From: Diadophis punctatus similis
Taxonomy: Eukaryota; Chordata; Lepidosauria; Squamata; Dipsadidae
Length of the DNA stretch: 64,000 nucleotides
Direction of reading: 5' to 3'
Assembly: GCA_023053685.1 (NCBI GenBank)
Contig: JALIGW010000002.1
Location: forward strand, 165,361,034 to 165,425,033
Shown here: piece by piece, positions 34,437 through 47,103 of the stretch
Layout of the letters: the number at the start of each line of letters is the position of its first letter
How positions within the stretch are numbered: the first letter of the stretch is position 1
Translations under genes and position numbers: made by a program
The notes under the pieces: model-generated
What the model saw: only the letters and a program-made list of their open reading frames with translations
The model's database searches: none
Told to the model about the DNA's origin: nothing

Positions 34437-34755
34437 CAGTGATGGCTAACCTTGTCGTTGTCGCGTGCCGAGAGCGCGCGTGCGACAGAGCGCGTGTGTC
34501 GGCACCCATAATGCAATGCACATGCGTGCCCCCGCCATGCCTCCCACCCACCCCCACATGCGTGACCCACACGCATGCACGTGCATCTCCTGCATGCGCC
34601 CCACCCCTGTCCATGTGCAGCAGGCCCGAAAAGAAGCTGGCCGACGGGAGGCATGTGCGCGCAGGCGCAGCTGAGCTGGGGTGACGGCTTGCATGCCCGC
34701 AGAGAGGGCTCTGCGTGCCACCTGTGGCACGCGTGCCATAGGTTCGCCATCACGG
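34437..34755. mobile_element. hAT MITE, GTGATGGCGAACC family, complete
   Basis: Starts CAGTGATGGCTAACC, ends GGTTCGCCATCACGG, flanked by the exact octamer AGCTAGTG (34,429-34,436 and 34,756-34,763). The interior has 'acgcatgcacgtgcat'-type alternating tracts. Long frames on both strands are compositional. Confidence 0.92.
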
Positions 34756-35299
34756 AGCTAGTGTATTGCAGCAGAAGACTAATGATTATTAGGAAAGTCG
34801 AGAAAATATGATTTTAAAATAAAGGACTGAAATTCAACAGAGATAGGGAGCCCCCTAAGAGATCTCAAATGAGGAGATAGAGCTCAAGTATTTAACAATT
34901 ACAAATGCCTTCAGCAAATATTACATCATTATTTTTAGCTTTAGTATTTATCCTTGTAGAAAGTTGTTTCTTGCATATATTATCTTCCAGTGATCTTTAA
35001 GGTAAATCATTAATATCTATATTATTCCATTGTTGCACATATATCATTGAGAGAATGAATGAAAAAGAAATTTTCTAATGACAATCAGTGAATTCCAGTA
35101 ACGAGTTTTAATTTACACAGGTGTTTAGTTTAGCCAAGATGATTCATCCCTTACTACCTTATTTATCCTACCTCATCCCAATTTCCAATGGCTGACCCTC
35201 TTCATGGTGGGAATTTAGAACTGCAAGCATTTGGGGTCATTCTCTGAGATCGTCTACCTGTCATTTATATTCATGGTACAATATCATATTAGAAATATC

Positions 35300-35307
35300 A
35301 TTTATTT

Positions 35308-35383
<76 letters not shown>

Positions 35384-35384
35384 T
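35300..35384. repeat. (TTTA)n microsatellite
   Basis: About twenty TTTA units. It is the A-rich tail, read on the other strand, of the minus-strand LINE that follows. Confidence 0.95.
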
Positions 35385-35760
35385 GGTTTCTTATATGCCA
35401 CCCCACTCCCGAGGGACTCAGGGCGGCTTACAACATAGAAAAAATACAAGAAAACCAATAAATTCAATTAAAATCAAAATATAAAAGTTAAAAGTTAAAA
35501 AATTACAATATAAAAGCACCATTCACTCACCAGACATACCCGGGGGAGAGTGTAGATGGAATTAAGCTCTTCCCCCTGCCTGCAGGAAGAGCCATGTCTT
35601 AACGGCTTTTCGGAAGGCCAGCAGGGTGGGGATAGTTCAGGTCTCTGGGGGGAGTTGGGGGGAGTTGGTTCCAGAGCGCGGGGCCGGCCACAGAGAAGGC
35701 TCTCCCCCTAGGACCCGCCAGCCGGCATTGCTTGGCTGACGTATATATTTCTGAAGACAT
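35385..35760 (-). mobile_element. L2-type LINE 3' end, antisense
   Basis: Minus-strand translation near 35,600-35,710 gives 'GRAFSVAGPALWNQLPP', the C-terminal LINE motif usually 'RAFSVAAPRLWNSLP', then 'aaagccgttaagacatggct' and a 3' UTR ending 'cgccctgagtccctcgggag'. That terminus matches 53,674-53,748. Poly(AAAT) tail at the left. Frameshifted, inactive. Confidence 0.65.
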
Positions 35761-36413
35761 TAATTGAATGTGGATGTTTCTGTAGAGAGAACTGCACAAT
35801 CCAGAAATAAGGAAGGAACGCAGATTTAAGAGAAATCTTAGTTTGCAGATTTGGGGGTAGCGAGAAGCCCTGAGACAGAAAACCCCCCTAAAACAATGAG
35901 AATGAACATGCTCAATAGCCAAGGAATGCTGACTGAAGGGGGCGGAGGGAATGGAAAACTGAGTGGGAGAAGGAATGGGATGGAGCATCTTGAGGGAGGA
36001 GAGACTGAGATGACATGGAACATTAAACAGAAGCTTTTTACTCTGCAGTGTTAACTGTAAACCCCACATGTAAATACTAGTTGTGAAATATTTTGCATGC
36101 TGTGATTTAATATGACAATGATGGAAATGCTATGAATTCCTATGCACATTCTTGCCACAGTAGAATACTTAGTATTTTCTGGGCATAGTTGTGTGTATAA
36201 AAAGGTTATTTTTTTTCTTTTTCTCTCTTCCTCCTAAATGCTCTATTAGTAAACTATAATAAACAAGAAAATTAAAAACAATCCTTTTGTAAACAGTTAA
36301 GTGTCCTAATTGAAATAGAACTGTCAGAGTTTCCCTGAAGAGAGGTTGCAAGCGTTGAAAAGATTACTTTATTTTAAACAGCAATCCTGCTACCTCTTTC
36401 AATTTGAATATCC

Positions 36414-36520
36414 TTGTTGGGGGCAATATAAATATACATTGCTTAATGGTGTAAACCGCTTAGAGAGTGCTTGCACTTAAGGCGGTATATAAGTCTCACT
36501 AATAAATAAATAAATAAACT
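36414..36520 (+). mobile_element. Sauria SINE / BovB tail fragment
   Basis: Holds 'gttgggggcaatataaatat', 'gtaaaccgcttagagagtgc' and 'ggcggtatataagtctcact', the SINE 3' third, with an (AATA)n tail. The tRNA head is absent. Confidence 0.75.
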
Positions 36521-37905
36521 TCATGAAAGAACTGCAAGAAAACAGATCACAATATAACTGGGATTTGCTCCATTAATTGGAAATAAGGTCCACTGCATTC
36601 AGTGAAACGTCCTTACGAATATAATGATATAGGAAGGAACTGTAAAAATATCCATTATTAACTATAACTGTACTGCAGAGAGAATGTATTCTGTCTAATA
36701 CTGTCTATGTTCATAATTGAAACTTGCTTTTGAAACTTGCTTTTAACTTCAAAGATTAAATTGGACTGTGAATTTATTCTGAGACTGTGAAAAGGACAAA
36801 TTAAATTGATCTTGTCCCAAGTGACAAGCCAGCCTACAGGAATGATCAACTTACTTTTTAAAAATGTTCTCAAGGCAAAACCCTTCACTTACTCAGCCAC
36901 TCCAGGGCAATTAGAGCTCATTTTAAGCAAGCGTATCTGCTAGGCATACACAAAAAGGAGATGCAATTTTGTTTTTCGAAGAGGAGTAAATCACAGCACC
37001 ACTTCCATTCATCTAAGTAAGCTAGAGAACCATATTAGCAGCAGACCTCAACAAAGGTATGTCATAGGGCTTTCTCTTTAGAGAAACACAAATCCCATTC
37101 CGAATAGGACAGTGAAGCTTCTGAAAAGGATGTTATTTTCAACAAGTGTGGATTCAATGATTCTGGATGATATCCTGGTGGTAAAATGGTAACCTTACAG
37201 AGAATTGACAAACAGAAGAGAAAATTCTTCAGAAAAAAAAATCATGGGCAGACAATCAAAATAGCTAATGGCCTGTTCTTCAGTCATAATTCAAACACAC
37301 TTTTCACATGTCTTATATAAGGAATCTAAAACATAATCACAGAAAAAAAATAAAATTGCTTTGTTAATTAAAAAAAAGGAAGATGCAGTTTTCCCATTTT
37401 CTGTGCTCTGGTTCTTCTAACATTGTCTTATGATAAAAGCTTCCAAGACTGCTTACAAAAGGCTAATATAAACATAAAATTCAAACAATAAAATTATATG
37501 TAAGAAGATGGAATTCCTGAAAAAGTGGCCATGTCACTAGAGAGCAATATATTTGCCTAATTGTTTCCTGTGTTAAACCAAATCAGGTTTTCATTCTTGT
37601 GACTTCACTTTCTAGCAAGCACAAAGATGGTGCTCATCAGCATATTGGACTTACCAGCAATTTGGCATACCATTATCTGACAAATGAAAGCTACTACAAA
37701 AAATAATATATTGTGGAAGTCCAGTGTATTAACAACAAGTATGAGCAAAACCAGAAAAACTACTGTTCCTTTCTTCTAACAAAATACCTTGTGGCATCTA
37801 AAAAACAAAGAAATATATTATGAGAAAAATATGGAATCCACTGCAAAAAGCATCGTAAAAGTTACAAAGTACTCTTTGCAGTAATTTGTTTAGTGGCAAG
37901 AAGCA

Positions 37906-37908
<3 letters not shown>

Positions 37909-37984
<76 letters not shown>
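37909..37984. repeat. (GT)n microsatellite, 38 units
   Basis: Uninterrupted GT dinucleotides. Potential Z-DNA former and length-variable marker. Confidence 0.97.
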
Positions 37985-37987
<3 letters not shown>

Positions 37988-37989
<2 letters not shown>

Positions 37990-38050
37990 GCAAAAGCCCT
38001 TAGACTTCTATACTGCTTCACAGTGCTTTATAGTCCACTCTAAGCAGGTA
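37988..38050 (-). mobile_element. Sauria SINE 3' fragment, antisense
   Basis: 'cttagacttctatactgctt' and 'cagtgctttatagtccactc' are the reverse complement of the SINE segment 'gtaaagcactgtgaagcggt'. Wedged between two GT-rich repeats. Confidence 0.7.
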
Positions 38051-38053
38051 GGG

Positions 38054-38132
38054 GTGTGTGCGTGTGCGTGTGCGTGTGTGTGTGTGTGTGTATTCCATAT
38101 TTTTCTTCTACACACACACACACACACACACG
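38054..38132. repeat. (GT)n and (CA)n tracts in inverted arrangement
   Basis: GT/GC-rich tract at 38,054-38,091 and (AC)n at 38,110-38,132 are reverse complements 18 bases apart and can form a hairpin. Confidence 0.9.
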
Positions 38133-39220
38133 TGTTTGTAAACACATACCTACTACACACATACACAAACGGATAAATAAATAGTGACCTCTGATTTGAT
38201 TTATCAAGGCTTTTACTAAAACCTTTTAGTAAGAAAGAAAAGGTACGGACAAGGTCCTTATCAGCCTCAGATGTATCAATGCCATATGCAACATGATGGT
38301 AAGGACAGCAGGAGTTGGCTTGGCATAAGTTGACCACTTTACCACCACAACAATTGAAGCCTAGTTACTCTAACCCTAGTCTATGCAAACTAGGATCTTT
38401 AGTGTAGAAACGTTGGAAATGAACATTTCGTTGCCCATCCCATCAACTAGGAAGAACATGCTGTACTAGCAAACACCTACAGATGTGTCATCTTTTTAGG
38501 TGTCATTATGCAGCCTTTATTCCTTTTGTTCCTTCTGATAATACAAGCAACCTTCTGGAATTTGCTCCTGAGAAATAATTGATAGAAGATACTGTAGGTA
38601 AAGTTCTGAAAGAATGCAACATTTCATCTTAAGTTTCAAATAATCTAGATTGATTTACTGTGGATAATAGGACTTTTATGTTGTATCCTGGAAAATAAAT
38701 CCCAATGTATTATTCACCAGTCTTTTCTTTCAGGTAATTATGCAAACTGCATAAGTTTTAGACTTTTCCATTGCCATCCTAAATAATTGCAAAATATTCT
38801 TCAGGGACTGAGAAGAGCCAATTATTTTTAGAGGATAGGGATATGTACCTTATGCATAATAGAAGGAATTTTGTTTGGCATTGGAGAAACAATTGCTTAG
38901 ACATCAGGATGAACCAAAATACTTATGCCAAAGAAGAGAAAACCATATTTACACATTAAAAATAAACTTAGTCACCAAAAAAGAGTTGTTAAAATTTTGC
39001 GAACGCATTGTGCCAATTGGGAGAAAAAGCCAAGTTTCATGTGCAATCATTCTGTTAGGCATGCCAATGGAGATGAATACAATTCATGTTACTCCAGAAA
39101 TTTGGAAACAGTAGAAGGAGATTGGCAGAAGACAAAACAGGTAGCTTTTAACACTGAAGGTGCAATCTTAAGTTTATAAGGACTCAAGCAATCCCTGAGA
39201 GACATTTCGGGAGAAGGGTG

Positions 39221-39270
39221 ATCGGCCTTTTGGCTAAAATGAAGCGTAGAGTATTGTACATCAATTCACT
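39221..39270 (+). pseudogene. U2 snRNA pseudogene fragment
   Basis: 'atcggccttttggctaaaat' followed by 'gaagcgtagagtattgta' matches the 5' part of U2 (normally TCGGCCTTTTGGCTAAGATC then AAGTGTAGTATCTG) with several changes. The first bases and the Sm-site half are missing. No snRNA promoter element was recognised. A dead retrocopy or fragment. Confidence 0.75.
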
Positions 39271-39480
39271 AAAAGGTGAAAGCAACTAACAACAATGTTC
39301 AGGAAGCTCTAATCATTCCTCCTTGATTGAAGCCTAGAAACCTTTCCCCCAATCACTTATTCAGACCTGTCATTTAGCTTAGTTTATACCCGAAAATGAT
39401 AGTGGAAAGTGATTTTGCCCATCACCCTGGGCCTACTTATATAGGTTTTGGCATATCAGGCTGAGGGAGGATGCCAAATA

Positions 39481-39860
39481 CAGGTAGTCCTTGACTTACA
39501 ACAGTTCATTTAGTGACAGTTAAAGTTACAATCATGACCATTTTTCACACTTACAACCATTGCAGCATCCCCATGGTCATGTGCTCAAAATTCAGACGCT
39601 TGGCAACTGACTCATATTTATGATGGTTGCCGTGTCCCTGGGGTCATGTGATAACCTTTTGTGATCTTTTTGCAAGCAAAGTCAATGGAGAAGCCAGATT
39701 CACTTAACAACCATGTTACTAACTTAACAGCCGCAGTGATTGACGTAACAACTCTGGAAAAAAAACCATCATAAATTGGGGCAAAACTTTAACATATTTC
39801 ACTCAGCAACAGAAATTTTGGGCTTAATTGTAGTCGTAAGTCGGGGACTACCGGTACCTG
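39481..39860. mobile_element. Tc1/mariner-type MITE, CAGGTAGTCC family, complete
   Basis: Starts CAGGTAGTCCTTGACTTA, ends GGGGACTACCGGTACCTG (a 6-base insert relative to GGACTACCTG), with TA on each side (39,479-39,480 and 39,861-39,862). No coding capacity. Confidence 0.85.
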
Positions 39861-42125
39861 TATTAGTCCAAGAAATGTAATCTCTGTCCACTTCTTGGCA
39901 ATCCTTCTTCCTTGCAGTTCTCTATGTCACAACTCATCTCATCAGGTTAGTGTTCTGAGATTTAGCAAAGTGCACCATGATCTTTCATCCACCATCTTCC
40001 CATTCACAATCCCATGGAGTTAAGAGGGCACAGTAAACAAAGGCTTGTTAAGAATGCCTAAAAGATTCTAAGTCTGCAGCACCTTGGAGATCAGATAGTG
40101 TATTTTATCTGTGCGTCATTTACGTAATATTATATCTATACATGCAACATATGAGACCTTTGGACATGACACATCCTCCACTTATATTGTTCAAAAGATG
40201 TGATGAGCATTCCAGAATTAGTAACAAATGTACAAGATTATGGATGCCATTTAGAAGCAGAAACATATTTTACACCTTTGATTACAGAACAGAGTTTCAC
40301 AATGTGTATTCTTACTGAATTTAAATGGACCATACTTCTAAGTAGGTCCATGTTGTTGTTTTTTGTCTTTTCAACTCTATATTCATGAACAGACAAGTGC
40401 CAGGGTGTAACTTCCTTTACAGGATAACAGTCAAAACTATAGCACCATGTATTAGTTAGGTCTCTTATGGCTGGAGCCAGAATTAAAACATTTTGACGGC
40501 AAATGCAGTGAGGCTTCATGTGAAATATATTTATGCATTCAAGAGACTAAAGATAAAATGCCTAAAGGAAAGGCGTTTTCCTTGTAGAAACTGCCAATTT
40601 AGTGTTGAAGGTTGTTAGGCAATAGTGCACAGCTGCTGCACCTCTGGGACGTGAGATTTCGGCTGTTCCCTCTCACGGCATTAATAAAACAAACCATGAA
40701 TACTGACAAACGTTTACGCTGTTCAGACAGAATGTGTCAGAACCTTTAAAGTTAATGAATGAAGCACTTCAGTTGAGTTCAGAAAGGAAGAAACACAGCC
40801 CTACTGAGAGATATTCAAGAATGTGTAAAGTTTCTACTAATTTATGCAAGTGTGGATAGGGGAGGAGAGAGGAGTTATCCGAGTTCTGCTTCTACCGTAT
40901 GAGTTCTAAGTATAGTACCCAGATGTAGATTCATATTCTGCTAGCCTGAAAAACCACTGGGATTATTTTTCTTCACTATATAAAGGCCTGTCCAAATTTC
41001 CTCAGGAGTTTATCGAAGATATTACTTGCGTAGTTTAAGTTTGCTTTGCTGTTTTTTGCAACTATCACTTGAATTCTGGGAACAGCAGTCCAAAGACATC
41101 TGGAGGCCAATCCAGTTGGGGGCAGGATGTCTTTTCAGTTCAAAATTCAAATGATTCTATTGTCCATCAGTGACTTTTGAGTCCTGACCTTGAGGAGTTG
41201 CTGGTGAATGGTTCCCAAGAAATTGTACAGTCTTGTTCATCTCATGCCATCTATACTGCAGGTTATATAACAGATACATGGAATAGACAAATGAACATTC
41301 CAAGAACTAAAAAAAATTATAAATACAAATAATAATGTTTAACTTTATAATTATTCAGCAACTACAGCCCACAAAATTGTTATTATTGAAAAGATAGCAA
41401 GATACTGTAGTTAACTTAAACACAAATATTTTTATACTAGGTTTGGCTAATTTTGAATCCAATCTATATTAGTATTCAAACAACAAAAGAGGATTTTCTT
41501 TCCAGAAGGTTCTTCCTGCTTAGTTCATTATCTCATTACTTTCCATCAAAGTTCCCCTAAAATGTGTACATCAGTTTAGAGCCACCACACTTAATAATGA
41601 AAATAAGAACACCCATTATACAAGTTGTCTTGGTTCCACTCTTTCATTTTGCAGCTAAAAATACACGTAAATATACGGTAGGTAAAGTGAAAAATGCTAA
41701 TTATGTGAAGAATTCTGTAAAGGAAAAAGATTTCCAAATTATTAATCTAAACAAGGGATAAAAATTAATTACCGAGAGCCAGTTGTTGAATTGACAGCTA
41801 TATTGATTTCATTATTCATTCTAGTACTTCACATTGAAGAAACAAACCATGACAAATTTTGCCATATTTTTATCCCCATGCAAATTCATCTCGGGAAACC
41901 CATTAGACAGAAAACACCAATTAAAACCCCTGATAACACTTATGGAAAATGAAACATCTCTCAAATATAAAAAACAGTACAAGGAATTTTTTTTCCTAAA
42001 CAGCCTTTTCCTTCACATCCGTGAGCAAATCTACAAAGGCAGGCCTTAGAAAAGCAACTGTATCTCATGCATTAAAGGGTAGATTTTGTGTAGCTGTAAA
42101 CAATCAAAATATCTAAGTTATTATA

Positions 42126-42780
42126 AGTAGTCCATGATTAACAACAGAAATTGTTAACTCTGACCGCAAGACGAGCAGCAAACAATTTTGATAAAGTAAA
42201 ATAAATTGTGACCAGAATTTATATCGCTAAGTGAGGCAGTCAAAAAAAGCCACACCATGTGACTGCACTTAACAACAGCAATCCTGGCAATCTCTGTTGC
42301 TGTTGTTAAGTGAAGATTGCCAGAGTTAAGAAAGTCGCAAGCAGCTCACAAGAAGGCTGGCAGGCAAGGAAAGTGCCGTGTGATGGACAGTGGGGGCCAG
42401 GGGTGGCTGCTGTGGGTGGGAGCCGGTATGTGAGTGGCCTGTGAGGTAGGCCCTGGGTGTGGCTGGGCCAGGGATGGCTGCTTCCAGGCAGAAGATGTGA
42501 CCAACTTATCGGAGTAACTTGCCACCTTCCCTGCTGGTTTCCCCATCAACTTTGCTTCTGAGAAGCCAGCCAGGAAGATTACTAATGGTGTGCAAATAAC
42601 CGTGAGATGCTGACAGTGTCATAACGGCAAGGTGGTTGTTGAGCACCCAGATGACAATCATGTGACTGCAGAAATGCTGGGATGACAGGAACTTCAAGGA
42701 CCAGTCCTAAGTATCACTCTTTCAGCGTCATTGTGACTTCAAATGGATGCTGAATGAATGGTTACTAGTAGGGACTCCCT
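42126..42780. mobile_element. Diverged long relative of the CAGGTAGTCC MITE
   Basis: Left 'agtagtccatgattaacaac' and right 'ggttactagtagggactccc' resemble the family ends, and 'tgtgacttcaaatggatgct' matches the sub-terminal block at about 47,565. At about 655 bases it is nearly twice the usual length; the centre (42,340-42,560) is GC-rich and unlike the others. Boundaries are approximate. Confidence 0.55.
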
Positions 42781-42944
42781 GTATTTCCTTAGGTTTATTT
42801 CTCTATGTTTACATAATGGTGTTTATTCCCTTATGTTTACATAATGGTGAGGGTTTTAGAGGTTAACTACCACAAAGAGTGGGCAAAGGTATGCTTAACA
42901 TAAAGATGAGAAGGTTAAAGGGAGACATGACAGCAAACTTGATA

Positions 42945-43460
42945 CATGAAAGGATGTTACAGGGAAGAGGATAAAACAAGTCCCAAGGGACGGAAGCTTT
43001 ACAGAGAGGGATCCAGGGGTGGGTTCCACTTACCTTCCCTACTGGTTCGCATCGCGACGGAAGTACGTATTTTGCTCAGAAATGACCCTCTGCGCATGCG
43101 CAGAAGCCTTTGCGCATATGCAGAGGGTTTTTTTGCAAGCTGTGGTGACCGGAGGACCAGTTCAGGAGCATGGACCGCCAGTCATCACTGCCGGTTCAGC
43201 GAGCGGCGGTAAGTTTCCGCTACCGGTTCTAAAGAACCGGTCCGAACCGGCAACAACCCACCACTGGAGGGATCCAAACTTGAATTAAGGAGGAATTTCC
43301 TGACTACGTGAGCTATTGAACAGTGGAACAGTCAGCCTTCTAGAGTTGTGTCTGCTCTATCACTGGAGACTTTCAAAGAAAGATTGGACAGCCATTCCTT
43401 TATTGGGAAGGAGGGTAGATTAGACGATGCCAAGGCCCCTTCTGATTGCATGGATCCACA
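42945..43460 (+). mobile_element. CR1 LINE 3' end interrupted by a hAT MITE
   Basis: 'gaattaaggaggaatttcct' plus 'acagtggaacagtcagcctt' and 'ctggagactttcaaagaaag' follow the CR1 ORF2 C-terminus ('LRRNFLT..EQWNSLP..LETFKERLDSH'). Left of the MITE, 'caagtcccaagggacggaag' continues the same element. Frameshifted. The MITE (43,014-43,266) is younger. Confidence 0.7.
43014..43266. mobile_element. hAT MITE, GGTGGGTT family, complete
   Basis: Starts CAGGGGTGGGTT, ends AACCCACCACTG, flanked by the exact octamer GAGGGATC (43,006-43,013 and 43,267-43,274). Contains 'gcgcatgcgcag' and a 'ctaccggttctaaagaaccg' palindrome near its right end. Confidence 0.92.
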
Positions 43461-44081
43461 TCATGTTTACAGAACCTTTTAACTTCCTTTTTCCTCTCCA
43501 AAGGCACTTCCAAATTAAGCATGATCATCAGTTGCAATAAAAAAGTAAAGCAGATATAAAGCATTTCTGTTTAAATCATTAAAACAAACAAACAAAAACT
43601 TTTGCAAAATATATGCAGCTGTTTGAAAAGGTATTTCCGGATTTATTTTCATGTTTGATTTTTTTTTTTTTTACTCTTTCAAGTAAACAACCTCTTGGAG
43701 CAGCTTCCTAAGCAGGCATGAAAGAGTTAGAAACATTGTGACTGCTTTAATAATTGCAAAGTAAGAACTTCATACACATACTTGTGTACTGTTTCCAATG
43801 GTTTACAGAGGCATGTTGCATACTGGGACCATGCAACAATTCCAACTCCAATGAAGAAAGGTAATTCAGAGGAAGAGTGTGTGCATTCAGCATCTGTCTT
43901 CTACTCCTCAAACCAAATGCATATTTTTCCTGGATTATGCTTCAACTGCAGAAGAAAAGTGTACAATCTTAGGAAAAGATGCAGCTGCTTCAAGGAGTTG
44001 CAGACAGGTGCTACGTGAGGGCCCCTTATGTGCCACAGCATCCTTTTGTGTTTAGAACCAAAATACTAAATACAGTAGAAC

Positions 44082-44250
44082 CTCTGGTCACGAACGCTTC
44101 TGATCATGACCAAATCAGGTTCCGACCAAAAAATTAACATTTTTTTTTCGTGGCCGATTTCCCTTTCCGCGCCATTTTTTTTGTAAGAGCCAATTTTCCA
44201 AAATTAGGTTTGGGTCACGACCAAATTGGGTTGCGACCCCTATTTTATTT
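44082..44250. mobile_element. Tc1/mariner-like (Tigger-type) fragment
   Basis: 'tacagtagaacctctggtca' then 'cgaacgcttctgatcatgac' resembles the CAGTAGAACCTC terminus of Tigger/pogo relatives, beginning after TA. The other end was not found. Confidence 0.5.
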
Positions 44251-44675
44251 CCCCACGATTTGGAAAGCCAAGCTGATCTACCTCCAGCTGAGAAATTGAA
44301 AAAGGTTGCCTTGTTTTTGACAGGAACTTCCGGTGAAGAGAGTCTTTCTAGATGCAATGTGGTTAAGTCCCAAGAAACAGGTGTAAAAATGCAACCTCTT
44401 CAAAAATAATTAAAATATGCAGTCACCACACAAATAATACAACATGATCCCGCTTCCTTTTTTCCTTAACTAATACAAAGCCATTTATGGAAGCAGGATT
44501 GCTGAATTTCTCCCCCCCCCCCAAAGAACAGTAGGATAAATTGCTATTTATATATGCATATTCAAAGTTGTATCCAACAGGACTCAATCAGATACATTCC
44601 CAGGCAAGAGGACAATAGGTTCCTCAATCCGAATTAAACAATAAGGAGAATCAGACATCTGTCACTCCATTTACA

Positions 44676-44904
44676 GAGGAGGAGGAGGAGGAGGAGGAGG
44701 AGGAGGAGGAGGAGGAGGAGGAGGAGGAGGAGGAGGAGGAGGAGGAGGAGGAGGTGGGGAAGGAGGGGAAGAAGAGGAAGAGGAAGAGGAAGAGGAAGAG
44801 GAAGAAGAAGAAGAAGAAGAAGAAGAAGAAGAAGAAGAAGAAGAAGAAGAAGAAGAAGAAGAAGAAGAAGAAGAAGAAGAAGAAGAAGAAGAAGAAGAAG
44901 AAGA
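44676..44904. repeat. (GGA)n-(GAA)n purine-strand microsatellite, 229 bases
   Basis: About 26 GGA units, a short interruption, mixed GAAGAG units, then over 30 GAA units. One strand is almost pure purine, so it can form triplex (H-DNA). Poly-S and poly-F frames over it are artefacts. It lies in intron 1 of NEURL1B. Confidence 0.97.
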
Positions 44905-46742
44905 GCAGCATTCTTTCACCTCCTCTCCCCTGACCCCCTTGGCCATTGACTTATAATACAAAAACAAATATCAGGAAACATCAGGAAAAATAAGCAAGTT
45001 GTTGCTTTCTGTTGCATGAATATCAACTCTGTCAGAGAGCTATACCAGATCATAAATGTTTTTTTCTTTTTCTCACTGCTCGTGCAAAAAATAAACTGTT
45101 GTGGCCCATACTACAAAAGGGAGAGAACTAGTTGTTATTTTATCATTTTTACCACTATGGAGGATTAAATCCTGCCCTGATAAAATGTACACAGATGAAT
45201 ATACCCTGTAGAATCCCTCTGGAGGATGGAAAAGAAAAAGAAAAATCAAGGGATTTGGGGAGGAACAGCATGAGCTGCTCAAAGAAAAATTCTGGAATTT
45301 CAGCTATTTATGGCTCAAAGGCAAAATTTTGTTTTGGGGCCCAAGATGGGAATCCTGGGAAAACTGTAACAATTAATAGCTATGTGAAATCCATCTATCC
45401 ATTCAAGTCAGTTTTAATAATATGGGTGGAAAGAAAAAGGAGAAAATAAGTGCACATATCATTACAAGATTATTAAATAACGAAGCTTACAAATTACACA
45501 TCTTAACACATCACAGGGAGACGTGTGCGACAATTTAAATAAAACAGCCTAAGGACCAACTTGCTAGCTATGAAGAAAGAATGTGTCTTATGCAGCTGGT
45601 CTGAATCTCAGCAAAATATTGTATTACATTGTATAGATACAGCTATATACAGTCACCCGCATACAGAGACCTCTGCACTTGATAGAACTTTCATCAGAAA
45701 TAGTAAGGACTTCCATAAACTATTCTTGGCCTCACAGAAATGTAAGACTGGTGTGGTAGAAGCCAGAAATAAATCAATTAGGGAAGAAATGCAACCCTCT
45801 TAAATAAAGGATATGAAAATTGCTATGATGAACTATAGGAGTTTCCCCCATCTGATGCTCTCAATTGTGCAGACTTCCAAATTCCCCATCACTACAATTT
45901 AGGATTAATACATTTACAGTCATCTCTGTCTTTCAGTCACTTCTTTTGTTTATCCAGAAAGGAGGGAATAACAGAGACTGCGTTAATGTATGTGCAGTAT
46001 TTAAAAACTAATTCTAAAGTTGTAATGGTTGATCAGTTATTAAGCAGCTTCCAAAGCAGAATTTGTTCATTACAATAATTCAATGCATTAAGGCCTTCTT
46101 TCCCTTAGGATGAGAAAAAAAAGAATCCGAAAAGGAAAAAGGACATTTCCAAGGCCTTAGCACAGTGTGTTTTCCTGCCTGGGATGGAGACTACAAACTA
46201 TAGATTCTCCAATAGAAACTGATGTACAGTATGCACGGGTCTATAGATCATGCTAAGTCATAGAATTATAATTTGCAATAATTGGCAGCCTGCAAAATCA
46301 AAAATCGTAGAAACAATTTCAATAGCTAGGTTCAAGTCTAAAGAGCAATTTGTAAATTGTGCAAGCCTAAAGCGCAATTTGTGAATTGTGCAAGTGTCAA
46401 TTTTTTTAAAAAAATCAGGATTCTCAAGTCAGAACTCTAGCACTGAAAGGTCCATTCTTGCCTCTCTTTGCGCTAAAAGAGAAATTCCTGGGATTGGGGC
46501 AAAAAAGCTAGCAGTAAGAAAAACTTTAGAACCACTTTTGAGTCAAAGACTTGTGTTTTAGGATGTTCCTAGGTGGTCAGTGCATTTTGAAGCAAATTTC
46601 TACTGACAGGACAGAAGTAAGCCTATGTGATCCATTTTGATTGGTTACAACTTTCCATTTTTATTGCAACAATTTTGAAAGATTTAATGTCAACATAATA
46701 GAGTTTGAAGAATTTTTTTTTAAAAAGGGGAAAAAGCATTTA

Positions 46743-47103
46743 TGTCAGGGTTCCAAGTAACACCCCCAACGAAAGAAAACTCCAAGGCTTGAGTTTCCTC
46801 AAAAACTCCAAGGCTTGAGTTTCCTCAAAGTTCCATTTTATTAGAGATGTCATATTGGCACATCTGGGAAAACCCGAATCTGAAAGCTTCCGGTTTTCCA
46901 CACCCCGAAAGAGTGGCCGGAACTGGAGATGCCTCCCAGGAACACCCCTCCAGGTGCAGGGCAGAGTGACCTTGACTCTTGGAGAAAGGAATGTTATTTT
47001 GATTATAGTTCCCCACTCACACAATCCCCCCCTCCCAGTTTCCCACAGTACTAATGTGGCAGGCCTGAAGATCCAATGCCCAAGATGGTTTCCAGGCCTG
47101 ACA
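46743..47103. mobile_element. Solo LTR with 5-base target duplication
   Basis: Begins TGTCAGGGTT and ends CAGGCCTGACA, so it has TG...CA termini within a short inverted end (TGTCAGG / CCTGACA). It is flanked by ATTTA on both sides (46,738-46,742 and 47,104-47,108). Length 361. A 24-base unit around 'aactccaaggcttgagtttc' is duplicated in tandem near 46,776-46,828. A minus-strand AATAAA near 46,837 hints at minus orientation. No internal retroviral or Gypsy genes in the window. Five-base duplications fit Gypsy-type or ERV elements. Confidence 0.75.

Noticed and set aside
44651..44967. Long poly-F and poly-S reading frames
   Set aside because: Translation of the GGA/GAA microsatellite.
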